Assembly (NCBI GenBank): GCA_028280485.1
Contig: JANQLS010000126.1
Location: forward strand, 1 to 32,826
Direction of reading: 5' to 3'
Origin: Planctomycetota bacterium
GTDB taxonomy: Bacteria; Planctomycetota; UBA8108; JACQVS01
Length of the DNA stretch: 32,826 bases
This document shows, piece after piece, positions 16,175-23,505 of this stretch (within the stretch, counting starts at the first letter, position 1; every line of letters starts with the position of its first letter). Under the pieces are notes generated by a model. The model saw only the letters and a program-made list of their open reading frames with translations, was not told the DNA's origin and searched no databases. The position numbers and the translations under genes were made by a program.

Positions 16175-17578
16175 TCAACGACGAATCTCCGCTTTAGAAG
16201 CGCCTTGAATGCGGTAGATCGCCTTATCGGTTCTTACGATAAGAGATGATTGTAAAGCGATGATCGAAGCGAAGTGAGCTCCATCGAGTTCATTCGTGGA
16301 GAGCAGTTTAAATTCCTTACCGGGTTGAATCACAAACGTTTTTCCCTCTCGATTGGAAAAGAAGAGTTTCCCGTCGGCATAGAGGGGAGAGGCACTGAAG
16401 TTTCCTCCTAAGCGTTCTTTGAAATGAACATCACCCGTTTTTGCGTTGAGGCAAGTGAGGATTCCCCCTTTGTCATTGGTGAAATAGATCTCATCGCCCA
16501 CCAGGATGGGAGAGGGCATATTGGGAACACCTCTCTTGTGACGCCAGGCAATTTTGGGAGGGCTCGATTGAAGGTCGATAGCTAGGAGCTGAGAGCGCAT
16601 GAAGCTCGTACACATGTAAGCCTTGCCGTGACCTAAGACAGGTCGAGGAACGATGGAAAATCCCAAGGTTTCATAATTGAGTTTCCATAGCTCATCTCCA
16701 TTATCAGGATTGTAAGCGTAGAGCCAGTCTGAAGCCGGGGAGAGCAGGTGGGGCTTTCCATTTATTTTGGTGACGATCGGAGTACCGTAAGCTTTCTTCA
16801 ATTGAGGATTCGGATGCATCTTTCCCGAGCGATCCGTCTTCCAAGCTTGCTCCCCATTCTTTTTGTATAAGGCAAGGATGTATTGTTTGTCGCTTCCATC
16901 GCAGTGAAAGATCAACTTATCTTTCCAAAGAGTAGGGGAGCTCCCCGGTCCGTTCTCGTGATTGATTTTGACATCGTCATTAATCCAGACGACTTCTTTT
17001 TTCTGAGTATCTAAGCAAGCCGTACCATTTGTTCCAAAGTGACAGTAGAGTTTACCGTCTTCGATGATAGGAGTGGGGGAGGCGAAGCTATTCAAGGTGT
17101 GAACGGGATCGGGGCTTTTTCTAGAAAAGAGTTTGATCTCATGAACCAATTTTCCCGACTTGAATTCAACCCCCAAGGCCCAGAAGGTGACTTCGCCCAC
17201 GATCGTCAGAGGTTGGCTTCCAGTATTCTTGGCGAGTTTTTTATCGATCTCTTCCTTAGTAGCAGCTTTTTGAGTGGAGCTTGTCATCCAGATCATTCCG
17301 TTCTCGATAACGGGGGATGACCAACCTTGGCCGGGGAGTGGTGTCTTCCAAGAAACGTTTTGTTTCTCGTTCCAGGATTTTGGAAGAAGGATCGCATCGG
17401 AGTGACCCTGTCCTCCGGGACCTCTAAATTGTGGCCATTTCTGGGTCAACTTGATGGATTTGGGAGAGGGCTCTCCCCCTGTGGCAAATTGACTCTGAAG
17501 ACTGATAATGAGAGCGGTGAGAATCAGGCTCTTCAATAGGACAGCAATTTTTTTAGACAAAGATTGGGGCATGGTCAT
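16175..17578 (-). CDS. Secreted PQQ-like beta-propeller protein
   Basis: The product is about 467 residues. ATG 17578 is chosen; GTG 17587 and ATG 17572 are also possible and none has a strong ribosome site. The N terminus is a signal peptide (KKIAVLLKSLILTALIISL). The mature start, WPQFRGPGGQGHS followed by VSWKTPLPGQGWSSPVI, is characteristic of the planctomycete PQQ-binding-like propeller proteins. Repeated blade motifs follow (WSSPVIENGMIWM, SPTPIIEDGKLYCHFG, GSSPTLWKDKLIF, ASPLYADGKLFF). These proteins resemble BamB and quinoprotein dehydrogenases, but the dehydrogenase active-site residues are not evident, so PQQ binding is unproven. It is likely first in an operon with the APC permease and divergent from the gene at 17850. 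Confidence 0.88.
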   Translation of the reverse strand: MTMPQSLSKKIAVLLKSLILTALIISLQSQFATGGEPSPKSIKLTQKWPQFRGPGGQGHSDAILLPKSWNEKQNVSWKTPLPGQGWSSPVIENGMIWMTSSTQKAATKEEIDKKLAKNTGSQPLTIVGEVTFWALGVEFKSGKLVHEIKLFSRKSPDPVHTLNSFASPTPIIEDGKLYCHFGTNGTACLDTQKKEVVWINDDVKINHENGPGSSPTLWKDKLIFHCDGSDKQYILALYKKNGEQAWKTDRSGKMHPNPQLKKAYGTPIVTKINGKPHLLSPASDWLYAYNPDNGDELWKLNYETLGFSIVPRPVLGHGKAYMCTSFMRSQLLAIDLQSSPPKIAWRHKRGVPNMPSPILVGDEIYFTNDKGGILTCLNAKTGDVHFKERLGGNFSASPLYADGKLFFSNREGKTFVIQPGKEFKLLSTNELDGAHFASIIALQSSLIVRTDKAIYRIQGASKAEIRR

Positions 17579-17849
17579 TTTGCACACTCGATGGCTAATT
17601 TATTAACTTGTGTAAAGAAATATCCTTAAAGGATTCTGACGTGAACGATTTTATTTTCTCGGAAGTTTGCTCTGAATGGAAGGGCGCCGAGGAGAAAGAA
17701 AGTCATTTTTTTCGTCTTTCCTAGGTCCGTTTTAACTTCGGTCGCTTATGGCAAGAATGAGGATTGAGGGCTATCATTCATTGATACCTTCTTTTCGGTC
17801 ATTTCCGACGGCTCTCTAATCGATCACTTGTAGATCTCATTATCGATCC
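17579..17849. other. Divergent promoter region
   Basis: This 271-base gap separates the minus-strand PQQ-like gene and the plus-strand FG-GAP lipoprotein gene, so both promoters should be here. It is AT-rich without an obvious operator palindrome. The ATG at 17850 lacks a clear Shine-Dalgarno sequence. Confidence 0.4.
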
Positions 17850-20714
17850 ATGTTCCAGAAAACAACTCTATCCACCACTCTCCTGTCTCTGCTTGTCCTC
17901 GCAGTGTTCTCCGGCTGTACACCTCGTTCAGAGACCCCGGATGGGGGAATCGGGTATTCAGAGGCCTACCTTCCCAAATCGATCGAATCCAAAATTCTCG
18001 AGTTAGAAGAAGTTGAAAACTTGAGTGAAACCGTCGCTAACCGATTGATCGACTTTTCTGATTCGGTTCGTAAGCGCGATTTTCATCAAGCCAGCACTTT
18101 TCTTAGCGATGATTTCAGGGGATCGAGCTTTGAATCTTTAGATTTAAATAAGGCTCAATCCGTACCGGGTGGTGCCCTGAAGGTCGTTAAAACATATACG
18201 ATTGAAAAAAACGATCAGGGGATCGATACGAAGAAATTCATCGAATCGCTCGAGGCTTTGATAGCCCCCTTAGAATCCATCGACTATGTCTTTTTTAAAA
18301 CGCGTGGAGCTGAGTTTGAAAAAGATAAATCGCGGGGTGTTCTGAAGATGACGGTCAATATCATCGGTAAGGCTGCCAATCAAACTCCTCAGTCTCTTTA
18401 CGGCTGGGCTCAAGCCGAAGTGGTTAAAAGTGCAAACGATTGGAAGCTTCGTCGATTTATCCTCAATAAATTCCAAGTTCTCACCCGGCCTCGAACTCTA
18501 TTTACCGATGTGGCACCTTCGGCTGGCTTAGCTGTCTTAGGAGGGCGCTTAGGCGGTGATGGAAATAGAAGTTTTTACTGGAGAGGGGCTGCGACCTCCG
18601 ATTTCGACAATGATGGTGACTTCGATATCTTTACTTCGGGTCCACTGAAAAATTATCTCTATCAAAATCAAGGGGACGGTACCTTTAAAGAGGTGATCGC
18701 AAATTCGGGGATCAAAGCTCAACCGGGAGTCACGGGTCCTTTATTTTTCGATTACGATCGGGATGGCGATGCCGATTTATTTTTAGGCTACGTGGGTTGG
18801 TATCAAGACCAAGTACCGGCAGGCTATCCCCTCAAACTCTTCCGTAATGATGGTGGGGGAAAGTTTACTGACGTCAGCTTTGAAATGGGCTTAAGTGAAA
18901 TCTACGCTTGCGCGTTCACGGCTTCAGCGGCTGACATCGATCAGGATGGTTATCTCGATCTTCATATCTCCTGCTACAATCGCCTCGATACGATCGCTCC
19001 CGATTCTTGGTACAAGGCTACGAATGGAACTAAAAACCTTCTCTTAAAGAATCAACAAGGTAAGAAGTTTGTCGACATCGCTGAGAAAGCGGGGGTGGCC
19101 AATCCCGGCTGGAGCTACGCAGCCAGTTTTTGTGATTTTGACGAAGACGGAGACCAAGACTTCTATTTGGCCAATGATTACGGTGATAACGCCCTCTATC
19201 AGAACCAAGGGGATGGCACGTTCAAAGATGTCGCCAAGGAGTATGGGGTTTTAGATACTGGAAACGGTATGGCGGTCACTTGGGGGGACATGAACAATGA
19301 CGGGAGATTAGATCTCTACGTCTCTAATATGAGCTCCTCTGCAGGGAATAGAATCCTAAGACGCTTTACCAAAAAAGACTCGAAGTCGAGTGGTGAGGAA
19401 GTTTCAAATCTTCACCAAACACTGCTTAAGTTGGCAGCAGGAAATACGATCTTCCAACACAACGGTAAGAAGTTTGAACTGATACCCCCTGAGTACGGAG
19501 GAATTGGCGCCTCCTGGGCGTGGAGTGCCTCTATTTTAGATATCAATTTGGACGGCCTCCTCGATGTTTACGTTGCTAACGGATTTATTTCGGGCGACTC
19601 GCTCAAGGACACATGAAGCGTTTACTGGCGACAGGTCGTGTCGCAAGAACTTTGTAGCTCCCAGGATGAAGGCGACTCTTATATCGTTAAAAAAGCGGAT
19701 GTCATTAAATCTCGTGCAGAGACTGTCGATTATCAAATGGAGCACGCCCGGTTGATTTTCGATGAAGGTCTCTCGTTTAGTGGCTTTGAGCGGAATAAAG
19801 TTTTTATCAATCAAGAGGGCATGAGATTCGCCGACATCTCGGATGTCTCCGGAGCCGATTCTGAGCTAGATTGCCGAGCAACTTTAGTAGCGGACTACGA
19901 TGATGATGGAGACCCCGACATCTTCGTCAATTCGATTCAAAGAGAGTTGCATCTCCTTTACAGAAATGATGTCCAACACGGTCCGAAGACCCAATTTGTT
20001 AAAGTTCAATTAAAAGCGACGACGGGACATCCGGATGCGATCGGAGCCACCGTTCGGGTACGAACGAAAAAGGGAGTTCAGGCTCAAGTCTTGAGTTGTG
20101 GTAGTGGGTTTGAATCCCAAAACTCCTTAGAGTTGATTTTTGGCTTAGGTGAAGAAAATTCAGCCTCTCTCTTGGTCACTTGGCCCGGAGGAAAAGAAGA
20201 GGATTTTGGTCGCGTCGAGGCTGGGCAACGCTGCCTCCTCGTAGAAGGAACAAAAAAAGTTCAATTTTATAAGGCACAGACTTTCACCTTTAAAGAGCCT
20301 TTACCTCCTGGAATCAAAGTCACTTTGGGCGCAACGCTCGAAAACCTCGATGCCATCGATTTGGAGGGGAAAGAGCATAAGTATTCCTTAAAGGGAGAAA
20401 AGCCCATCCTGCTCAACTTTTGGGCGACGACCTGTATTTCCTGCGTTCAAGAGATGCCCCTTTTGGAAAAACTGCATCAAGAAGGTAAATATAAAGTGGT
20501 CGGTGTCAGTCTAGATCCACCGACAGCTACCGATCGTATTCAGGGTCTTAAAAAGAAACTCAACCTTACCCTGCCTCTCATTCGGGTCACTGGGAAGCAG
20601 GCGGATACCCTCTTCGATTTATCGCGCCTTCCTATCCCTTTAACTCTGATCCTTACGGCTGATGGCAAAATTGAAAAAATGATCCAAGGTAAGCTCCGTG
20701 AGGGGCAACTGTAG
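17850..20714 (+). CDS. FG-GAP/UnbV/TlpA-like lipoprotein, candidate selenoprotein with in-frame UGA
   Basis: I read 17850-20714 as one 954-residue gene with a UGA codon at 19614-19616 (residue 589). Conventional calling would give 17850-19616 and 19638-20714, both in the same frame. In order: lipoprotein signal with lipobox FSGC (C23); an NTF2-like region (about 45-205); Asp-rich FG-GAP/VCBS repeats (DFDNDGDFD 251, DYDRDGDAD 301, DIDQDGYLD 362, DFDEDGDQD 429, DMNNDGRLD 480, DINLDGLLD 564); the UGA; SVYWRQVVSQELC; another Asp repeat (DYDDDGDPD about 683); ASPIC/UnbV (about 720-795, HPDAIGATVRV); and a TlpA-like thioredoxin domain (about 830-954) with CISC (C862, C865). No other stop or frameshift interrupts it. 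A SECIS-like hairpin follows the UGA. Selenocysteine 589 and C602 could form a redox pair, with the CISC domain as reductant; this is inference. A nonsense mutation or base error remains possible. Confidence 0.72.
19614..19616 (+). other. In-frame UGA, proposed selenocysteine codon 589
   Basis: TGA sits between ...GFISGDSLKDT and SVYWRQVVSQ... in an otherwise open 954-codon frame. From memory, homologous FG-GAP/UnbV proteins are continuous here through a ...DT-x-S-x-F/Y-W-R... segment, and I believe x is often Cys. That recollection needs an alignment. One base change (TGA to TGC or TGT) would restore Cys. Confidence 0.6.
19620..19650 (+). promoter_or_regulatory. Putative bacterial SECIS hairpin
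   Basis: GCGACA (19628-19633), loop GGTCG (19634-19638) and TGTCGC (19639-19644) form a perfect 6-bp stem. The stem extends through a G-A mismatch to CU/AG and GUU/AAC. Seventeen bases separate the UGA from the loop. Known bacterial SECIS elements lie in the coding sequence just after UGA with a short stem and a G in the first two loop positions. E. coli fdhF has an apical AGGUCU and 18 bases of spacing; here the corresponding bases are AGGUCG. SelB would recognise this loop. Confidence 0.65.
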
Positions 20715-20768
20715 CCACATTTTAGCTGTAAGATTCCACCCGCCACCTCGTCATCCCTCCTGAAAACT

Positions 20769-20789
20769 GAGAATCAGGATCTGGTTCTC
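20769..20789 (+). terminator. Weak hairpin, possible terminator or attenuator
   Basis: GAGAATCAG (20769-20777) pairs with CTGGTTCTC (20781-20789) around GAT with one T-G pair, followed by GTTT only. It lies between the FG-GAP lipoprotein gene and msrA. It could partly terminate the first transcript, but the T tract is poor. Confidence 0.35.
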
Positions 20790-20896
20790 GTTTCGATGTA
20801 TTGCTAAACTATTGGTTTAACAGGGTTAATAAGCGTTTCCTGTATATTTCAAAATATGGCTCGCATCTTTTCTCTACCCAGGAGGAGATCAAAAGA

Positions 20897-21682
20897 ATGA
20901 CTATTTCAAGATTCGGTCAGTGCATGAAGAATTCAGCTCTTCAAGGAACTTCAGTGGGTTTGGTTCTTTTAACCATCATCTGTCTCTCCTGGGGTTGTAC
21001 CGAAAGGCAGGCCCAGCCCACTTCGTCTCAATTGAAAACAGATTCCTCTTCTGAAACCACAAAATCAGAAACTGCAACTAAAACTGAAGATCAGACGACA
21101 GAAGAGAGCGCTGAGAAAATCAGCACTGCCTCGAAGGAGAAAACCAAGATGAACACTTCGAACGAAAACAAGCTAGAAGTCGCTACCTTAGGAGCCGGTT
21201 GTTTTTGGTGCATCGAGGCCGTTCTCGAGCAAGTCGACGGTGTAAAGGATGTGGTGTCGGGGTATATGGGGGGAACCAAAGAAACGGCCAATTATGAGAT
21301 GGTCTGCAGTAAGTTAACGAAGCACATCGAAGTGGTCCAAGTGACTTTCGACCCGGCTGTGATCAAGTTCGACAAGGTCTTAGAGTATTTTTGGAAGAGC
21401 CACGATCCCACGAGTAAAGATAAGCAAGGTGCGGATGAAGGGCCTCAGTATCGTTCAGCGGTGTTCTATCATTCTGAAGAACAAAAAACAGCCACTGAAG
21501 CCTCGATGAAAAAGTTTCAAGAATACTTTGCTAAGCCGATCGTTACTCAGGTTTCACCTGCAGTGGAATTCTATAAAGCGGAAGAGTATCACCAAGATTA
21601 CTACCGCGGAAATAAGAACACGAATGGCTACTGCCAATTCGTCATCGCCCCCAAGCTTAGAAAATTGGGCTTAGAAGAATAG
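20897..21682 (+). CDS. msrA: Peptide methionine sulfoxide reductase A, lipoprotein form
   Basis: The start is placed at ATG 20897 because AGGAGGAG ends about 10 bases upstream; a frame open from 20801 adds 32 residues without a ribosome site. The 261-residue product has a lipoprotein signal with lipobox LSWGC (C34) and a Ser/Thr/Glu/Lys-rich linker (about 38-90). The MsrA domain (about 93-261) carries the catalytic GCFWC (C102, C105), the GYMGG motif, and C246 (NGYC) as likely resolving Cys. MsrA reduces methionine-S-sulfoxide, with electrons usually from thioredoxin. The lipobox places it outside the cytoplasm. It follows the thioredoxin-domain lipoprotein gene by 182 bases on the same strand, so the neighbour's CISC domain might be its electron donor (inference). 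A second in-frame ATG at 21149 with its own AAGGAG could give a cytoplasmic form. Confidence 0.93.
   Translation: MTISRFGQCMKNSALQGTSVGLVLLTIICLSWGCTERQAQPTSSQLKTDSSSETTKSETATKTEDQTTEESAEKISTASKEKTKMNTSNENKLEVATLGAGCFWCIEAVLEQVDGVKDVVSGYMGGTKETANYEMVCSKLTKHIEVVQVTFDPAVIKFDKVLEYFWKSHDPTSKDKQGADEGPQYRSAVFYHSEEQKTATEASMKKFQEYFAKPIVTQVSPAVEFYKAEEYHQDYYRGNKNTNGYCQFVIAPKLRKLGLEE
21134..21151 (+). promoter_or_regulatory. Internal ribosome site and start inside msrA
   Basis: AAGGAG (21134-21139) lies 9 bases before an in-frame ATG (21149), exactly at the end of the linker and 17 residues before the catalytic GCFWC. Initiation here would give a 177-residue MsrA without signal or linker, which is the normal size of cytoplasmic MsrA. 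The site may be coincidence, because the linker is Lys/Glu-rich and GAA/AAG/GAG codons create AAGGAG easily. Confidence 0.4.
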
Positions 21683-21691
21683 CTATAATTT

Positions 21692-22044
21692 CAAGCCCGA
21701 AGCGTTAGCGAGGGACGGAAACTAAAAACGTAAATGATAGCGATTACCTTTTAAAAAGATGCCTCGCTAAGCTGGAATCTGAATCAAGACCGTAATTAAG
21801 CAGAGAGAATCTTAGATTTCGATTCCAGCCAAGGGCTGAAAGCCCGTCACTTTATTTGATAGCCCAGGGCAGAGCGAAGCGTCGCCCTGGGTTGAATGGA
21901 ATTCCTCACCCTGCCCTGTAAGGGCGTCACTCAATTATCGTTTGAGATTGGGCGAATAACTCACTCGATTGAGCGCAGTGGAAAGAACTTAAACGTTTAC
22001 TCGGAGAAGTTAGGAGCCGCCCCGCGGAGCGGGACGACAGCTGT
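21692..22044. repeat. Intergenic palindromic repeat cluster
   Basis: This convergent gap (msrA left, sulfatase right) is filled by short repeats. CAAGCCCGAAGC plus GTTAGCGAGGGA (21692-21715) is a second copy of the motif at 4999-5022. GGGCT-GAA-AGCCC (21833-21845) and GCCCT-GTA-AGGGC (21913-21925) are small hairpins, both followed by CGTCACT. Between them CCCAGGGC (21863-21870) pairs with GCCCTGGG (21884-21891). CCCGC-GGA-GCGGG (22021-22033) lies next to the sulfatase stop codon. The ordered set, hairpin, larger stem, hairpin, suggests one composite element (about 21831-21931). No transposase is present. Confidence 0.7.
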
Positions 22045-23475
22045 TTATTTCCCATCCGGTAAGCTTCCAGCCGGGCGTTTGTTCTTCTTAATCTCCTCAT
22101 CGAAGGCGCGCGCCTTTAGAATCAGGCCTTCAACTAAAGCAGCATTTTTGGAAGCGACATCCTGCTTTTCAGAAATATCATCTCTGAGGTTATAAAGCTG
22201 AGCCTTTTTAGTACCTTTCTTTGGATTGTTTTTATTTCTTCGATTAGGAACTCCAGGCAGGCGTAGTTTCCAGGGACCCGATCGAATGGCTTCTAAGCGC
22301 GTGCCTCGATAAAAGCAGTACATTTCATGTGGAGTCGGTGCTGTTTCCGGTGCGTAAAATAAAGGGCTGATATCTTTTCCATCGATCTTTCGGTCCTTCG
22401 GGAGTTGGGCTCCAATCAGCTTGGCGAAAGTGGGTAAAAGATCGATTGTTGCCGCGATTTCATCGCAAGTTTTTCCCTGAGGCATCTTCGCGGGCCAAGA
22501 CATGACACAGGGCACTCTCATCCCGCCTTCATAAGTGGTGAACTTCCCGTCGCGTAATGGCAGAGCCGAACCACCGTGATGTTTTTTCCCGAGCCAGGGA
22601 CCATTATCAGTAGTGTAAATGATTAAAGTATTCTTTCGGAGTTTGAGCTTTTCTAGAAGCTTAACGATCTGTCCCACTCCGTGATCGATTTCTTCGATTG
22701 TCGCTTTATAAGCTAACTTGGGATCATCGACATAGAATCCATCCGAAACGAAAAGTGGAATGTGAGGCATCGTGTGAGGGAGGTAAACAAAGAATGGTTT
22801 TTCCTTGTTCTTTTCGATGAAGGCCATCGCTTCTTCAGTATAACGTTTTGTTAGAGTCGTTTGGTCAGCTGGACGTTCGATTTCTTTTTCATCGCGTATG
22901 ACAGGAACATCCCAAAATTTGTTCGCCTCTTTTTTGAGCTTCCAGGCTCGATCTAATCCATTAACGGAATTGATTCCCCGCTCCTTGGCATCCATGTCAT
23001 TGGAGTAAGGGACTCCAAAATACGTATCGAAGCCGTGTCGAGTAGGAAGAAAGTTGGGGAGGTGTCCCAAGTGCCATTTTCCGAAAGCTCCAGTGGCGTA
23101 GCCTTTTGACTTAAAGGCATCCCCGAGAGTGAACTCTTCGGGATTCAAGCCGATCTTGGCTCGGGGAAAAAGGACTCCAGTAATCCCTACTCGTACGGGA
23201 TAACTCCCGGTTTGAAGTGCGGCTCGAGAAGCGGAGCACACGGGTGAAGCCGAGTAAAAGCTTGTAAACTTCACTCCTTCTTTAGCTAATTGATCGATGT
23301 GTGGAGTTTTGATGTTTGGAGAACCGAAGCAACCTAGATCTTGATAACCTTGATCATCGATAAAGATCAGGATCACATTGGGGGTATCCGCTGCCTTGAG
23401 AGTTGAAGTCAGGGCGAAGCTCAAGCCTACGAACAGAAGGAGAGCATAAAATGGAATACGATTGAGAATAGACAT
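22045..23475 (-). CDS. Type I sulfatase, exported, CSASR active site
   Basis: The 476-residue product has a signal peptide (cleavage near LKAAD, residue 29). Sulfatase family motifs are in order: metal ligands D40-D41 (FIDDQGYQDLGCFG), active-site C80-S-A-S-R84 (VCSASRAALQTGSYP), GKWHLGH (K133, H135), LPHTMPH (H234, H238), YTTDNGP (D290, N291) and GGMRVPCVMSWP. C80 would be converted to formylglycine by a maturation enzyme not encoded here. The usual CxPxR is CxAxR, a variant known to be accepted by the radical-SAM maturase type. It hydrolyses sulfate esters, in planctomycetes usually on algal polysaccharides, but the substrate is not readable. AAAGGA 10 bases upstream supports the start. It is last in a four-gene operon, 30 bases after DUF1501. 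Confidence 0.94.
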   Translation of the reverse strand: MSILNRIPFYALLLFVGLSFALTSTLKAADTPNVILIFIDDQGYQDLGCFGSPNIKTPHIDQLAKEGVKFTSFYSASPVCSASRAALQTGSYPVRVGITGVLFPRAKIGLNPEEFTLGDAFKSKGYATGAFGKWHLGHLPNFLPTRHGFDTYFGVPYSNDMDAKERGINSVNGLDRAWKLKKEANKFWDVPVIRDEKEIERPADQTTLTKRYTEEAMAFIEKNKEKPFFVYLPHTMPHIPLFVSDGFYVDDPKLAYKATIEEIDHGVGQIVKLLEKLKLRKNTLIIYTTDNGPWLGKKHHGGSALPLRDGKFTTYEGGMRVPCVMSWPAKMPQGKTCDEIAATIDLLPTFAKLIGAQLPKDRKIDGKDISPLFYAPETAPTPHEMYCFYRGTRLEAIRSGPWKLRLPGVPNRRNKNNPKKGTKKAQLYNLRDDISEKQDVASKNAALVEGLILKARAFDEEIKKNKRPAGSLPDGK

Positions 23476-23505
23476 CGATTCTGAATCCTTTGTTAGGTCA
23501 GTCTG

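Noticed and set aside
17850..19616. Simple pseudogene by nonsense mutation
   Set aside because: It is not excluded, but the only lesion is one TGA, both sides look under selection, and a SECIS-like hairpin sits at the right distance.
19638..20714. Separate gene starting at GTG 19638
   Set aside because: It is in the same frame as the upstream part, has no ribosome site or signal peptide, and its start falls inside the hairpin. One gene with recoded UGA explains it better.
21692..22044. CRISPR-like array
   Set aside because: The repeats are different palindromes without regular spacing or uniform spacers.
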